This document shows positions 8,908 to 19,682 of a stretch of DNA of 64,000 nt, piece after piece. Below the pieces are notes generated by a model, which did not search any database, was not told the DNA's origin, and saw only the letters and a list, made by a program, of their open reading frames with translations. Every line of letters starts with the position of its first letter. Position 1 is the stretch's first letter. The translations under genes and the position numbers were made by a program. The stretch spans positions 1 to 64,000 of the forward strand of contig NZ_CAKJTI010000014.1 in the NCBI RefSeq assembly GCF_917563915.1, in the 5' to 3' direction. This DNA is from Bacillus rhizoplanae (lineage in GTDB: Bacteria > Bacillota > Bacilli > Bacillales > Bacillaceae_G).

Positions 8908-9900
8908 TTAATTGACCATATCTTGTTTTGTAAATACTGCAAAAGCAATAATGAGCGATACAACTGCCCATATTGTTAGATTAAGTAATGAAAAGCTCAT
9001 CGATAATCCTTGCAGCGCTGGTAACTGTCCTGATAAATAATCCGTTAACGATAAATTGACACTAAAAATATATTTTGCACCTTCCCAAGACGTTGCAAAA
9101 TTATTCAAGATATTCCCAGCAATTAACGCTGCCAGCATAACTCCCATACCAGCTGGCGTATTGCGAATCAGCACAGAAACCATAAATGAGATTGTACCGA
9201 CGACGACCGCTACAAACCAAGCAAGTCCGTAAGCCATAACAATGTATTGCCACTGCGGAATAAGATGAACAAAGTTTGTGTTTAACGTATCCTTCTCAGT
9301 GATAAACCCTGTCAGCACCGGCAAATTCCACCCAGAATAACCAAATACTATTCCTGATAATACATAAGAAAGAATACCAACAAACAGCAAAATGAGCGAA
9401 ATAAACAACACCATTGTCACGTATTTACTTAAAAGAATTTTCCAGCGCCGAATTGGCCGAGTAAGGAGCATTTTCATCGTTCCATCGCTCCGTTCTCCCG
9501 ATACGATATCAATTGCTACAATCATGACGAGAAGCGGAATAAATAACGTAATTCCTTGTTCAATAAAGGCGCGTACAAATGTCGGCGCTCCTGGGGCACT
9601 TGGATTAATATTATGATCTAAATAATATTGTTGCTGCTCCACGTTTACCTTTAACCATTTCTTCCATTCTTCCGGCAGACGCGAATTATTTAAACGGTTT
9701 TGTGAATCAACAATTTGCTGCTGCAATGAAACTTTCCAATCGCTCGTACCAAGACGTTTTATAGTCGTCTGCACTTCCCGGTACTGCGCATAAACAAAAA
9801 TTGGAATTAAAATTGCCAAAATGAGCATAACTACTACAATGCGTTTCTTTCGATATATTTTCTCCGCCTCATTATAGACGAGGTTCGCAAATTCACGCAT
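8908..9900 (-). CDS. ABC-2 type permease
   Basis: Membrane subunit of an ABC exporter, 330 residues. TM1 is at about 20-38, then comes a large extracytoplasmic region (about 40-105, many Gln), then about five more helices, as in the bacitracin/NatB-like ABC-2 family. [16 protein letters not shown] at about 150-165 is the cytoplasmic coupling segment. Its start overlaps the ATPase gene by 8 nt. Substrate unknown; a role in stress or peptide export is inference. Confidence 0.9.
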   Translation of the reverse strand: MREFANLVYNEAEKIYRKKRIVVVMLILAILIPIFVYAQYREVQTTIKRLGTSDWKVSLQQQIVDSQNRLNNSRLPEEWKKWLKVNVEQQQYYLDHNINPSAPGAPTFVRAFIEQGITLFIPLLVMIVAIDIVSGERSDGTMKMLLTRPIRRWKILLSKYVTMVLFISLILLFVGILSYVLSGIVFGYSGWNLPVLTGFITEKDTLNTNFVHLIPQWQYIVMAYGLAWFVAVVVGTISFMVSVLIRNTPAGMGVMLAALIAGNILNNFATSWEGAKYIFSVNLSLTDYLSGQLPALQGLSMSFSLLNLTIWAVVSLIIAFAVFTKQDMVN

Positions 9901-10810
9901 GTTGCTCCCCCTTTGTCAGTTCCATAAATAAATCTTCCAATGTAAATACAATTTCTTTTACACTATGAACGTCTACATCATGCTCTACTAATTTCTTATT
10001 ATAAAAACTTACACGTTCTTCATTCATACGGCACAATAATCGTCCTTCTTCTACTACAAGTTCTGTCACTTCACCAGATTCTTCAAGCAAAGCCTTTGCT
10101 TTTTCAAGCGGTGTCACAACCCACTCCACACGGCCACTCGCTTGCTTCACTAATTCTTCAACCCTTGCTACCGTAATCACTTTTCCTTTATTAATAATCG
10201 CAACACGGTCACAAATCATTTGCACTTCACTTAACAAATGGCTGGAGATGAATACGCTCATGTTTTCCTCTTTCACAAGCGTATGCACAAATTCACGAAG
10301 TTCTCGAATACCAGCCGGATCAAGTCCGTTCGTCGGTTCATCTAATATAAGGAGTTTCGGATTCCCAAGAAGAGCTTGTGCAATCCCAAGGCGTTGTTTC
10401 ATTCCAAGTGAATATGTTTTCACCTTATCGTGAATGCGTTCATCAAGATGTACCATTTTTGCAATTTCTATAATACGCTCATCAGAAATCCCGCCCAGCA
10501 TGCGAGCAAATTGCTTTAAATTCTCAAAGCCAGTCAAATATGTATACAATTCAGGGTTTTCAACGATACTCCCAATTTGCCTCATCGCCCCGCGAAAATC
10601 TTCTTTTATATCATAACCACCGATTGAAATTGTTCCCTCTGTTGCTTGAATAAGACCGACAAGCATACGAATCGTTGTTGTTTTCCCCGCTCCGTTTGGC
10701 CCCAAAAAACCAAATACTTCTCCTTGTTGTATATCAAACGACACATTTTCAACAAGCGTTTTTTTCTTGATCACTTTTTTTAAATTTCGTGCAGATAGTA
10801 CCGTCGTCAT
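9893..10810 (-). CDS. ABC transporter ATP-binding protein
   Basis: ATPase partner of the downstream permease, 305 residues. Walker A is GPNGAGKTT (about residues 39-47), signature YSLGMKQRL (about 133), Walker B LLILDEPTNGLD (about 154), H-loop SSHLLSE. A C-terminal extension of about 85 residues is typical of BcrA/CcmA-like exporters. The start overlaps the SGNH gene stop by 4 nt (ATGA), which indicates translational coupling. Confidence 0.93.
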   Translation of the reverse strand: MTTVLSARNLKKVIKKKTLVENVSFDIQQGEVFGFLGPNGAGKTTTIRMLVGLIQATEGTISIGGYDIKEDFRGAMRQIGSIVENPELYTYLTGFENLKQFARMLGGISDERIIEIAKMVHLDERIHDKVKTYSLGMKQRLGIAQALLGNPKLLILDEPTNGLDPAGIRELREFVHTLVKEENMSVFISSHLLSEVQMICDRVAIINKGKVITVARVEELVKQASGRVEWVVTPLEKAKALLEESGEVTELVVEEGRLLCRMNEERVSFYNKKLVEHDVDVHSVKEIVFTLEDLFMELTKGEQHA

Positions 10811-11616
10811 TTCTCTTCACCCCCAGCAAGCTTTAATTTACTCACAACATTTTGTAATAACCGATCCGCTATGAATGTATAGCCTGTTTCATTCGGGTGA
10901 AAGTGATCAGAATATAATAAATCCTTACCACGATTTTGGAACATATCAAATGTCGGGACAACATATACGTTTGGATAATCGAGTGCAATTTTTTCTAATG
11001 ACGCATTCCAATCAATGACAATTGGAGACGAGCCTTTTAACTCCTCTACATCTTCAAATGGATTATACAAACCAATCCAGAAAATTGGGCTGTTTGGATT
11101 TAATTGCCGCAGCTTGGATAAAATTTGCTTAGCATTATTTTGAAATGTTACTGTATCAGGGCGATACGTCGTTAAATCAAGATTCCCAAGCGACCCCCAT
11201 CCTGGAAATAAGTCATTTCCTCCGATTGTCAAAACAAGCACATCAGCTTGCTTAATTGCATACCCGGCGCCGCTGCTTTCCATTTGTTTCAGTAAATCAG
11301 GCATTTTTGCACCGCTCACTGCTAAATTTGTAAGCGCTACCTTTTGTTTGTATTTTGTTTGCAATTCATTCTTCATACGTCCAATATATCCAATGCCCTC
11401 TTTATCTCCAACACCGCGCGTTAAAGAATCACCTAAACTAACAATTTGTAACGTTCCTTTTTGTTGTTTCCCTTTTGCTTCTTTTGGCACGGCGGGAGTT
11501 AACTTAGAGGCTTTCGGATTTAGAACATCATTTACACCGGCAATAAAGCCGTAAGCAAATAAACAAAAAGATGCCAGTGTAACAAATAAAATAGCTTTCA
11601 CAAATTTCGATCTCAT
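10807..11616 (-). CDS. Membrane-anchored SGNH/GDSL esterase (YpmR-like)
   Basis: A 269-residue hydrolase with an N-terminal signal anchor (about residues 8-28) and an extracytoplasmic SGNH domain: block I SLGDSLTRG, block II Gly in AVSGA, block III IGGND, block V DHFHP with the catalytic Asp and His. Likely a lipase or esterase at the cell surface. First gene of the operon with the ABC exporter and ung; RBS AAAGGGG. A link between its substrate and the exporter is possible but unproven. Confidence 0.9.
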   Translation of the reverse strand: MRSKFVKAILFVTLASFCLFAYGFIAGVNDVLNPKASKLTPAVPKEAKGKQQKGTLQIVSLGDSLTRGVGDKEGIGYIGRMKNELQTKYKQKVALTNLAVSGAKMPDLLKQMESSGAGYAIKQADVLVLTIGGNDLFPGWGSLGNLDLTTYRPDTVTFQNNAKQILSKLRQLNPNSPIFWIGLYNPFEDVEELKGSSPIVIDWNASLEKIALDYPNVYVVPTFDMFQNRGKDLLYSDHFHPNETGYTFIADRLLQNVVSKLKLAGGEEK

Positions 11617-11696
11617 CCTAAAACCCCTTTATCCCCTTATAGATTGACCATATTATACCAAATGGAAATTCGAAAAGCGATTTTCATCAGCCTATG

Positions 11697-11737
11697 AAAA
11701 AAGCACAATCATTTTAATCCAGATTGTGCTTTTCACT
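11697..11737 (-). terminator. Terminator of the LacI-type regulator gene
   Basis: On the minus strand, stem AAAAGCACAATC / GATTGTGCTTTT followed by T-run, 8 nt past the stop codon. Confidence 0.85.
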
Positions 11738-11744
11738 TTATTCC

Positions 11745-12722
11745 TTATGTTGTAAGTCTTTCCGTTAATTTCGCAAATAACTCAATTCTTTTTACTTCTT
11801 TTTCTCTATTCGTAATTTGGTCGTGCAAAATTGTAAACGCACCTGCACCGACCTCTACACTCGAATGAGCAATTATTGTAATATCTAGTATCTCTGCAAC
11901 TTGCTGATCATCACAACCAATAATCGTGATATCATCTGGAATAGAAAGGCCGCTTTTTTGGGCGGCTGTTACAATACCAGCTGCAATATGATTACAAGAT
12001 ACAAGAAGGGCGGTCGGCCGCTCTTTCATATGAAGCAGTGATTGAACAACACGTGTCCCGTCCTCTATTGTAAAGCAATCTACAAACTTCCACTCCTCTT
12101 TCGGCATAACATGGATAGATGATAAAGCGTCCAAGTACGCTTGCTTTCGATTTTGACTGTTGAAACTATTACTTCGTCCAACGCAGTAACCAATTCGTTT
12201 ATGTCCCTTTTCTATTAAATATTCCATTCCTAGCGCAAACGTTTTGTAATGATCAATATGAATACTGGAAATTGTACTTGATACTGTATCTTCACACGTC
12301 ACAATTGGACCAAACTTTGCGTACTTTTCAATCTCCTGGCAAGCATTGACTTTCGAACATATAATGACTCCGTCTAACTTTTTCATCTTTAACATATTCA
12401 AAATTTCTATTTCTTTATCCGCGCTATAACCAGTTTGGCAGAGCATCATATTGTAATTATGTTTTGCGGCCTCTCTTGAAACACCTTCTATAATTGCACT
12501 GTAATATTGATTGTTTGCAAAAGGAAGGAGCACACCAATAACATTCGTTTTCCCTCTTACTAAATGGATGGCATTCGAATTTTGCGTGTAATTTAACTTT
12601 TCGATAATTGCTAATATCTCTTTTCGCTTTTGCTCATTTACATACGGATGATTATTTAAAACGCGTGAAACGGTAGAAATCGAGACCCCTGCCATTTCCG
12701 CGATTTTTTTTATATTTGGCAT
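11745..12722 (-). CDS. LacI-family transcriptional regulator
   Basis: DNA-binding repressor of 325 residues. The N-terminal HTH (MPNIKKIAEMAGVSISTVSRVLN, described as residues 1-23) includes the hinge helix that follows, and residues about 60-320 form a periplasmic-binding-like sugar sensor domain. No sugar operon is adjacent, so its regulon is unknown; it may control itself and the divergent YczE-type gene. RBS GGGGG lies 8 nt before the ATG. Confidence 0.92.
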   Translation of the reverse strand: MPNIKKIAEMAGVSISTVSRVLNNHPYVNEQKRKEILAIIEKLNYTQNSNAIHLVRGKTNVIGVLLPFANNQYYSAIIEGVSREAAKHNYNMMLCQTGYSADKEIEILNMLKMKKLDGVIICSKVNACQEIEKYAKFGPIVTCEDTVSSTISSIHIDHYKTFALGMEYLIEKGHKRIGYCVGRSNSFNSQNRKQAYLDALSSIHVMPKEEWKFVDCFTIEDGTRVVQSLLHMKERPTALLVSCNHIAAGIVTAAQKSGLSIPDDITIIGCDDQQVAEILDITIIAHSSVEVGAGAFTILHDQITNREKEVKRIELFAKLTERLTT

Positions 12723-12785
12723 AATAAAATCCCCCTTCCCACCTTACATATTACCGCATACAAAGAAATTTTAGAAATGTACCCC

Positions 12786-12814
12786 TTGACCTGGTAAGCT
12801 TTTCACATTATATC
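12786..12814 (+). promoter_or_regulatory. Promoter of the YczE-type gene
   Basis: TTGACC (12786-12791), 17 nt, TATATC (12809-12814). Just downstream, TTGCTAGCAA is a short palindrome in the region divergent from the LacI-type gene; it may be an operator, but this is weak. Confidence 0.5.
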
Positions 12815-12855
12815 CTTTGCTAGCAAGCTTAGTAAGAAAGGATTTGTGTTTCATT

Positions 12856-13476
12856 ATGAAATTTAAATTAGAGTATATATTTTTTATAGGCGGATTACTG
12901 CTACTCTCTCTCGGTATAAATATGATGACAACGATTACTTCATTTGGTCTTAGTCCGTATGATTCGCTTTTCATTGCTTTATATCAAAATTTTGGTTTAA
13001 GCATCGGATCTTGGATGTTTATTATTAATCTTATCTTTACCTTTATCGTACTGTCTATGAACCGAAAACAGATTACATTTGGTACAATCATGACGATGAT
13101 TTTAATCTCTGTTTTTGTTGATATGATTGGTTCAGTTGCATTTATAATGGATGGCATTCGAGCTCTTCCAAAGTATATAACACTTATATGCGGAAATGTA
13201 TTTGTTGGAGCAGGAATTGGTATTTATGTTTCATCACAGCTTGGCACTGCGCCGCAAGAAGCGTTTGTTTTAACAATCTCTGAAAAGACAAAGTGGTCCT
13301 TCCGGAAAACAGAAATTTCTCTAGCTTGTCTATTTTTAGCTGGTAGCTTCATGCTGGATGGCCCTATTTATTTCGGTACCATTATTCTATCTTTTACAAC
13401 AGGCTGGCTCATTCAAGCATTTATTCAAATCGGCACAACAGTATTACAAAGTTGGCATACGAAAGAAGCCCATTGA
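12856..13476 (+). CDS. YczE/YitT-type membrane protein
   Basis: Five- to six-helix membrane protein of 206 residues from the YczE/YyaS/YitT family, function unresolved. Conserved segments are GLSPYDSL and SSQLGTAPQEAFVL, typical of YczE. The ATG at 12856 is chosen; a GAAAGGA RBS lies about 14 nt upstream, which is rather far. An in-frame TTG at 12844 is too close to it. Divergent from the LacI-type regulator, and its 3' end lies in a terminator shared with thrB. Confidence 0.82.
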   Translation: MKFKLEYIFFIGGLLLLSLGINMMTTITSFGLSPYDSLFIALYQNFGLSIGSWMFIINLIFTFIVLSMNRKQITFGTIMTMILISVFVDMIGSVAFIMDGIRALPKYITLICGNVFVGAGIGIYVSSQLGTAPQEAFVLTISEKTKWSFRKTEISLACLFLAGSFMLDGPIYFGTIILSFTTGWLIQAFIQIGTTVLQSWHTKEAH

Positions 13477-13502
13477 AAGCTATATACTTTCAATGGGCTT
13501 TT
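13467..13502. terminator. Bidirectional terminator made of coding ends
   Basis: Stem AAGCCCATTGAAAG / CTTTCAATGGGCTT with a 7-nt loop. It contains the last codons and stop codons of both convergent genes (YczE-type and thrB); T-runs are modest. Confidence 0.75.
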
Positions 13503-14403
13503 GTTGTTCATATATAATATGAACCCCTTCGTTTACAACTTGAAGCGTTTCTACCACGCAATGACTAAAAATAGATTGCAGCCATACCTTCACTTCGTCA
13601 GCACTTCCTTTTTTCACATAACAAAGCACAGTTGGCCCGGCACCGCTTAAAGAGACACCATATACATTCTCATGCTCTAATTCATGAAGTTTTTGCAATT
13701 CAGGAACGAGCTGCTTACGGTGCGGTTCATGAAACACATCCTGTTTCATCATTTCCCCAGCAAGTACCCAATCCTCTTTACATAAAGCTGCTACAAGTAC
13801 ATTGGCAACACCGCTGCCGCGAATGCCGTCCATATACGATAACCTACTCGGAAGTACATCTCTTGCATGAACTGTTTTAAGTTCATATGAAGGAATAACC
13901 GCAACAAGTTCTACATCATGAATGGGCTGTGACAAAAATGCAATATCTTTTCCATCATACGTTCCTATTATAAGTCCACCATATAACGCAGCTCCAACAT
14001 TATCGATATGCCCTTCTATTTCCGTTGCAATCAATAGTTTTTCTCTGCTAGATAAATGCAATTCACAGAGCTGATTGGCAAGTTCAATCCCAGCAATAAT
14101 TGCCGAGGCACTGCTTCCAAGTCCTCTTGCTAATGGAATATCACTATCGAGATAGAGAATACAATATGGAAGCTCCTTATTATAACGAGCGGCTATTTCC
14201 CTAGCAGTCTCAATCAGTAAATTTTTCTCATCTTCTGGAATACCTTGAAGAAGTGGTGTTTTCGCCTTGCACTCCCATCTGTAATGCGAAAATACATCTA
14301 CTGTTAAATATTTACTTACCGCAAGACCAATTGAATCAAAGCCTGGCCCAAGATTTGCTGTACTGGCAGGCACACGAATTGTAAACATGGGAGCCGCCTT
14401 CAT
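13480..14403 (-). CDS. thrB: Homoserine kinase
   Basis: ATP-dependent phosphorylation of homoserine to O-phosphohomoserine, the penultimate step to threonine. GHMP kinase fold, 307 residues: N-terminal [15 protein letters not shown], phosphate loop [11 protein letters not shown] (about residues 90-100), C-terminal SLSGAGPT. The ATG at 14403 overlaps the thrC stop as ATGA, so this start is preferred over the internal ATG at 14388. Third gene of the hom-thrC-thrB operon. Confidence 0.97.
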   Translation of the reverse strand: MKAAPMFTIRVPASTANLGPGFDSIGLAVSKYLTVDVFSHYRWECKAKTPLLQGIPEDEKNLLIETAREIAARYNKELPYCILYLDSDIPLARGLGSSASAIIAGIELANQLCELHLSSREKLLIATEIEGHIDNVGAALYGGLIIGTYDGKDIAFLSQPIHDVELVAVIPSYELKTVHARDVLPSRLSYMDGIRGSGVANVLVAALCKEDWVLAGEMMKQDVFHEPHRKQLVPELQKLHELEHENVYGVSLSGAGPTVLCYVKKGSADEVKVWLQSIFSHCVVETLQVVNEGVHIIYEQQKPIESI

Positions 14404-15458
14404 CGCAGGACAGCTCCTTGAATGTGTTCAAACACAACCTTTTCATCATTTGGCAAAACAAGCGGCTGAATTTTTTTCGTATCAATTGCAATGTTAGGAT
14501 CTTTTAAACCGTTTCCTGTTAAAACAGCGACGATTTTACTTCCTTTTGTTATTTCTCCTGTTTGTACTTGCTTATAAATACCAGCAAGCGACGCACAAGA
14601 AGCAGGCTCTGCAAAAATTCCTTCATACTTGGCAAGCCATTCATATGCCTGAAGAATTTCTGCATCTGTTACCTCATCAATTTTTCCATTTGAATCGCGG
14701 GCAGCTGCAACGGCTTTATCCCAGCTTGCAGGGTTGCCGATGCGTATTGCAGTGGCAACTGTCTCAGGATCTTCAATTTTATATCCGCGTACAATCGCTG
14801 CTGCTCCTTCCGCTTCAAAACCGCGCATTTCCGGTAAACCCATACCATGCTTTTCGTTATACTCTGTAAACCCTTTCCAGTATGCTGTAATATTGCCCGC
14901 ATTCCCAACTGGAATGGCTAAAATATCAGGCGCTTTTCCAAGTGCATCACAAATTTCAAATGCCGCTGTTTTTTGCCCTTCAATGCGATACGGATTTACT
15001 GAATTTACAAGCGTAATAGGCGATGAATCGCTTAACTTCCGCACCATTTGCAGAGCATGGTCAAAGTTCCCGTCAATACTAATAATCTCAGCTCCGTACA
15101 TCACTGCCTGAGCCAACTTACCGTATGCAATTTTTCCGTTCGGAATCATAACAATACAAGATAAACCTGCGCGCGCTGCATAGGCAGCCGCAGACGCAGA
15201 TGTATTTCCTGTTGAAGCACAAATAACCGTTTTGCTGCCAGCTTCCTTTGCCTTCGCTACTGCCATAACCATCCCGCGGTCTTTAAAGGAACCAGTCGGG
15301 TTTGCCCCTTCTACTTTCGCATAAACAGAAACACCCCATTTTTCTGAAAGGTTTTCTAATAAAATGAGCGGTGTATTTCCTTCTGATAACGAAAGCAAAG
15401 GCGTCTGATCAGTAATCGGTAAATATTCTTTATAAGCAGCAAGTAGTCCGTTCCACAT
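14400..15458 (-). CDS. thrC: Threonine synthase
   Basis: PLP enzyme converting O-phosphohomoserine to threonine. 352 residues, fold type II; the PLP lysine is in [10 protein letters not shown] (about residue 60). It has the short (class II-type) length seen in Bacillus. Its start codon overlaps the hom stop (TAATG), and its end overlaps thrB by 4 nt, so the three genes are translationally coupled. Confidence 0.97.
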   Translation of the reverse strand: MWNGLLAAYKEYLPITDQTPLLSLSEGNTPLILLENLSEKWGVSVYAKVEGANPTGSFKDRGMVMAVAKAKEAGSKTVICASTGNTSASAAAYAARAGLSCIVMIPNGKIAYGKLAQAVMYGAEIISIDGNFDHALQMVRKLSDSSPITLVNSVNPYRIEGQKTAAFEICDALGKAPDILAIPVGNAGNITAYWKGFTEYNEKHGMGLPEMRGFEAEGAAAIVRGYKIEDPETVATAIRIGNPASWDKAVAAARDSNGKIDEVTDAEILQAYEWLAKYEGIFAEPASCASLAGIYKQVQTGEITKGSKIVAVLTGNGLKDPNIAIDTKKIQPLVLPNDEKVVFEHIQGAVLR

Positions 15459-16753
15459 TAGCGAGCATCTCCTTCAATACGATAATTCGCTTTCACGCAA
15501 TCCACTTCTTTATACGTTTCTAGCGTTTCTAAAATATACGCATAGTCTGCAAGGGATGCACGGTGGGTAACGATGACAATCTCAGCTGCTCCTTTCTCTT
15601 GTAATGGCATTTGAATAATCTTTTCGAAGCTTACGCCGCGTTCAGAGAACAGAGATGTAATTTTTGCAAACACACCTACCTCATCTTTCACATGAAGGCG
15701 TAGAAACTTCTTCACATAAATTTCGTCTTCCTCTTTTAATACTTTCTCATATTGCGGAGTCACAGCACTATTCCCTGTTACACCGAGGCGTACATTTTTC
15801 ATAACCGCAACTAAGTCAGATACAACAGCTGTTGCTGTTGGTAAGCTTCCTGCACCTGGTCCGTAAAACATTGTTTCTCCTACCGCTTCGCCGTATACAT
15901 ATACCGCATTATATTCATTTTGAACAGCTGCAAGCGGGTGCGCATTTGGCAGCAGTGTTGGTTCTACTGTCACCTCTAATTTTTCGCCATCACGTTTCGC
16001 TACGCCGATTAACTTAATTGTATAACCTAAGCTCTTACTATATGTAATATCCTCCTCCGTAATGGATGTAATCCCTTTTACATTCACATCATGAAGTTCT
16101 ACATTTGTAGAAAAGCCCAGTGTTGCTAAGATCGTCATCTTTCGTGCCGCATCTAACCCTTCAACGTCTGATGTTGGATCCGCTTCTGCAAATCCAAGTT
16201 GCTGCGCTTCATTTAACACGTCTTCGTATGCTCTCCCTTCTTCAGACATTTTTGTCAAAATAAAATTCGTTGTTCCGTTCACAATTCCCATCATTTTCGT
16301 AATCCGATCAGAAGAAAGACCTTCCACAATGCTTCGCAAAATCGGAATACCGCCTGCTACACTTGCTTCATAAAACAAATCCGCTTGATGTGCTTTTGCC
16401 ACAGTAAGAAGTTCTGCACCGTGAAGTGCCATTAAATCTTTATTTGCTGTTACAACGTGCTTTCCGTTTTGCAGCGATTGTAAAATATATGCTTTCGCAT
16501 CTTCTACACCGCCCATCACCTCAATAACAACGTCAACATCTGGGTTATTTATAATTTCATCTGGATTTTTCGTTAACAATGCAGGGGTTACTTGGACCTC
16601 ACGTTCTTTTTCTATGTTTTGTACTAACACTTTTGCTACTTTGACAGGACAACCGATTTGATGCGCTAAACGATCTTGATGATCTTCAATAATACGCACC
16701 ACACCGCTTCCTACAGTTCCAAGACCTAATAATCCGACTCGAATTTCGTTCAT
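15458..16753 (-). CDS. hom: Homoserine dehydrogenase
   Basis: NAD(P)H reduction of aspartate semialdehyde to homoserine, the branch point to threonine and methionine. 431 residues: Rossmann motif GLGTVGSGV, catalytic segment [16 protein letters not shown] (about 205-220) and a C-terminal ACT domain (about 350-425) for threonine feedback. The ATG at 16753 with AGAGGGG upstream is preferred; the in-frame GTG at 16765 directly touches that RBS. First gene of the thr operon. Confidence 0.96.
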   Translation of the reverse strand: MNEIRVGLLGLGTVGSGVVRIIEDHQDRLAHQIGCPVKVAKVLVQNIEKEREVQVTPALLTKNPDEIINNPDVDVVIEVMGGVEDAKAYILQSLQNGKHVVTANKDLMALHGAELLTVAKAHQADLFYEASVAGGIPILRSIVEGLSSDRITKMMGIVNGTTNFILTKMSEEGRAYEDVLNEAQQLGFAEADPTSDVEGLDAARKMTILATLGFSTNVELHDVNVKGITSITEEDITYSKSLGYTIKLIGVAKRDGEKLEVTVEPTLLPNAHPLAAVQNEYNAVYVYGEAVGETMFYGPGAGSLPTATAVVSDLVAVMKNVRLGVTGNSAVTPQYEKVLKEEDEIYVKKFLRLHVKDEVGVFAKITSLFSERGVSFEKIIQMPLQEKGAAEIVIVTHRASLADYAYILETLETYKEVDCVKANYRIEGDAR

Positions 16754-16791
16754 AATACTGTCCACCCCTCTAAAAATTGTATTTAGGTGCC

Positions 16792-16820
16792 ATTATATAA
16801 GGTAAGATTCAAAAAAACAA
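16792..16820 (-). promoter_or_regulatory. Promoter of hom-thrC-thrB
   Basis: Minus strand TTGTTT (16815-16820), 17 nt, TATAAT (16792-16797), about 40 nt before the hom start codon. Confidence 0.6.
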
Positions 16821-16896
16821 TATATTTGGAACATTCCGAAAAATAAAGGGCACTCCTTGCAAAGAAAACGCTACCAAGTGTTACATTTAGCTTCCT

Positions 16897-17802
16897 TTAC
16901 AAAATATAAGGAGTTTCTTGATATACATAGTAATTTAGCCAATTTGAAAATAGTAGATTCCCATGGCTACGCCATTTTACCATTGGCTTTTCCAATGGAT
17001 TGTCATGCCTAAAATAGTTTTTTGGAATAGCAATATCGAGCCCCTTTTGTTGATCTCGCTCATATTCTTGCTTTAACGTCTCGCAGCTGTATTCACTATG
17101 GCCAAGAACAAAAATATGCTTTCCATCTTTATTCATAACGAGATGAACACCAGCTTCTTCAGATGTCGCTAACATATCAAGTTCCTGTACTTTTTGAATA
17201 TCAGATGCACGGACTTCCGTATGACGAGAATGCGGCGCAAAAAAGCTTTCATCAAAACCGCGTAACAATTTCACATGCTCCTGCTTCACTTCATGTTCAA
17301 ACACACCAAACATCTTTTGCTGAAGCGAATATTTCGGAATACCGTAATGATAATACAATCCTGCTTGCGCCCCCCAGCAAATATGAAGCGTCGATGTAAC
17401 ATGCGTCTTTGAGTATTCCATAATTTGCTTCAACTCTTTCCAGTAATCTACCTCTTCGAAAGAAAGTGTTTCAACCGGAGCACCAGTAATAATCAGTCCA
17501 TCAAATTTTTCTCCTTCAATATCACGAAATGTTTTATAGAAGCTTGTTAAATGCTCCTGCGCCACATTTCTTGATGTATGAGATTCCATATGAAGTAAAT
17601 GTACATCGAGCTGAAGCGGTGTATTTCCAATTAAACGAAGCAACTGCGTTTCTGTCTCTTGCTTTGTTGGCATTAAATTTAAAATAGCAATCTTCAAAGC
17701 ACGGATATCTTGTGTTTGTGCTCGTTCTTTCGTCATTACGAAAATATTTTCATTTTGTAATACTTTACGAGCGGGTAAATCTTTAGCAATGATGATCGGC
17801 AT
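16897..17802 (-). CDS. metA: Homoserine O-acetyltransferase
   Basis: Acylates homoserine to start methionine synthesis. 301 residues, class-I glutamine-amidotransferase-like fold with nucleophile Cys142 (HICWGAQ), His235 and Glu237 (GHSEYS). Residue 111 is Glu (GAPVETL). In this family Glu at 111 is known to select acetyl-CoA, whereas Gly at 111 selects succinyl-CoA, so the enzyme is best called an acetyltransferase in spite of its similarity to E. coli MetA. The start lies 20 nt inside the end of metY, so it shares the SAM-riboswitch transcript. Confidence 0.96.
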   Translation of the reverse strand: MPIIIAKDLPARKVLQNENIFVMTKERAQTQDIRALKIAILNLMPTKQETETQLLRLIGNTPLQLDVHLLHMESHTSRNVAQEHLTSFYKTFRDIEGEKFDGLIITGAPVETLSFEEVDYWKELKQIMEYSKTHVTSTLHICWGAQAGLYYHYGIPKYSLQQKMFGVFEHEVKQEHVKLLRGFDESFFAPHSRHTEVRASDIQKVQELDMLATSEEAGVHLVMNKDGKHIFVLGHSEYSCETLKQEYERDQQKGLDIAIPKNYFRHDNPLEKPMVKWRSHGNLLFSNWLNYYVYQETPYIL

Positions 17803-19078
17803 ACTGTTTTCCTCCAGAAAGGGCTTCTGCTAAATCAGCAATAATATCCGCCGCATCTTCAATACCAACCGATAACCGAATTAAATCAGGCGTTACACCT
17901 GCTAGACGCTGCTGCTCTTCAGTAAGCTGACGATGCGTTGTGCTTGCAGGATGAATCACACAAGTTCTTGCATCTGCCACATGCGTCACCAATGCTGCGA
18001 GCTTCACATTTGCAATAAACTGCTTAGCGGATTCAATACCGCCTTTTACTCCAAACGTTAAAACACCGCTCGCACCTTTCGGTAAATATTTTTGTGCCAA
18101 TGCATAATTTTCATTACCTTGAAGTCCTGGATAATTGACCCACTCAACGCGTTCATGCTGAGATAGCCACTGTGCAACAGCTAGTGCATTTTGACTATGA
18201 CGCTCCATACGGAGATGCAATGTTTCTAAGCCAATATTGCTCACATACGCATTGAATGGACTCATACAATTTCCATAGTCTCTTAATAACTGCACACGAG
18301 CTTTCACAATGTATGCCGCTTGCCCAAATTTTTGGACGTAACTCACACCATGATAACTTGGATCTGGTTCAACAAATTCAGGAAACTTGCTCCAATCGAA
18401 ATTACCGCCATCAATGACAATACCGCCAAGTGAGCTTGCATGGCCATCAATGTATTTCGTTGTAGAATGAACGACAATGTTTGCACCATGTTCAAATGCA
18501 TGGCATAAATACGGCGTTGCTAACGTATTGTCGACGATAAATGGTACCTCAAGCTCTTTTGCTGCATCAGAAAACTCTTTAAAGTTAAGAACATTCATCG
18601 CTGGATTTCCAAGCGATTCTGCATACACAAGCTTTGTTTTCTCATTTGCGAGAGCAACAATTTCATCAGCAGCTAAGTTTGGATTAAAGAAAGTAACCTC
18701 AATGCCAAGCTTCCGCAGACTAACTGCAAATAAATTAAATGTACCGCCGTATACTGTTGATGAGCAAAGCAGGTGATCGCCGCTGCCGCAAATATTTAAT
18801 ATAGCTAACATAATTGCAGCTTGCCCTGATGCAGTTGCAACAGCACCAACACCCCCTTCTAACTCCGTCAGCTTCTGCTCAAATGCTGCAAGCGTTGGAT
18901 TACCAATGCGCGTATAAATGTAACCTTCTGCCTCTAAATTAAAGAGAGCTGCTAAATCGTCAGATGTATCGTATTTATACGTCGTGCTTTGATAAAGCGG
19001 CAAAACACGCGGTTCACCATTTTTCGGCGTATAACCACCTTGCACACAAATTGTTCCTTTTCCCCTTGTATCGCTCAT
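17783..19078 (-). CDS. metY: O-acetylhomoserine sulfhydrylase
   Basis: PLP enzyme of the Cys/Met metabolism family that joins O-acetylhomoserine with sulfide to give homocysteine directly. 431 residues, the long form typical of MetY; the PLP lysine is in [10 protein letters not shown] (about residue 210), and YTRIGNPT near 55-62 is family-typical. RBS AAAGGGG lies 8 nt before the ATG. Cotranscribed with metA, which makes its substrate, behind a SAM-I riboswitch. Confidence 0.95.
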   Translation of the reverse strand: MSDTRGKGTICVQGGYTPKNGEPRVLPLYQSTTYKYDTSDDLAALFNLEAEGYIYTRIGNPTLAAFEQKLTELEGGVGAVATASGQAAIMLAILNICGSGDHLLCSSTVYGGTFNLFAVSLRKLGIEVTFFNPNLAADEIVALANEKTKLVYAESLGNPAMNVLNFKEFSDAAKELEVPFIVDNTLATPYLCHAFEHGANIVVHSTTKYIDGHASSLGGIVIDGGNFDWSKFPEFVEPDPSYHGVSYVQKFGQAAYIVKARVQLLRDYGNCMSPFNAYVSNIGLETLHLRMERHSQNALAVAQWLSQHERVEWVNYPGLQGNENYALAQKYLPKGASGVLTFGVKGGIESAKQFIANVKLAALVTHVADARTCVIHPASTTHRQLTEEQQRLAGVTPDLIRLSVGIEDAADIIADLAEALSGGKQYADHHC

Positions 19079-19101
19079 CTCCCAATCCCCTTTCTTAACA
19101 T

Positions 19102-19142
19102 AAAAAAACTGCTTCTTTCCTAAATAAGAAAGAAGCAGTTTA
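19102..19142 (-). terminator. Riboswitch expression-platform terminator
   Basis: Minus strand stem AAACTGCTTCTTTC / GAAAGAAGCAGTTT followed by a T-run, about 25 nt downstream of the SAM-I aptamer and 24 nt before metY. Confidence 0.9.
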
Positions 19143-19167
19143 GATAAACGCTCGACATGTAGCCTTT

Positions 19168-19267
19168 CTTATCGTTCAGGAAATACCTGCAGGATTTGGC
19201 ACAATTCCGCTTTACGGCTGTTGCCAAGGTTTCACAGGGCCCGGTCCCTCCACCTATTCTTGATAAG
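19168..19267 (-). ncRNA. SAM-I riboswitch (S-box)
   Basis: Read on the minus strand: P1 arms CTTATC and GATAAG close a ~100-nt aptamer with AGGTGGAGGGACCGGGCCC, TGAAACC and TTGGCAAC in the canonical order. High SAM should favour the downstream terminator and shut off metY-metA; low SAM permits read-through. Confidence 0.96.
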
Positions 19268-19286
19268 ACTTATGCAATTACCGTTG

Positions 19287-19315
19287 ATTTTATAGCAAAT
19301 ATTTCCTAGTGTCAA
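19287..19315 (-). promoter_or_regulatory. Promoter of metY-metA
   Basis: TTGACA (19310-19315), 17 nt, TAAAAT (19287-19292) on the minus strand, about 20 nt before the riboswitch aptamer. Confidence 0.75.
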
Positions 19316-19682
19316 TTATTTTTCTGAATCTTTGTAAAAATGACAACAATCCGTTTGTTTATTCTTAAACTTTAAATTATATTAAAAAAACATTGATATT
19401 CTATACTAAAAACAAAAAAAACGTTTCAAAAACTTTACTTACTATGTAAAATTAAAGAGTTATACTTAATTTTAGCAAGCAGCAAAATATATGTATAAAC
19501 ATGATTAAAATTATGACTAGTTCAGAGTTTCATACAATAATAATGCTGACTTTTGTAATATACTTTGAATAAGTAGTTCTTTAAAAAAGATAATATGCAT
19601 ATTGAATGAGTTATCCAATTATTTTCGTATCAGAATCTCTAACTTTTTCATAATAGGATATAACATAAAGGAGGCATAAAAA
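19316..19682. other. AT-rich intergenic region, nothing recognised
   Basis: About 365 bp between the metY promoter and the channel gene. I see no coding sequence, hairpin or repeat, apart from the RBS AAAGGAGG at the right end; the promoter of the channel gene should be here. Confidence 0.5.
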
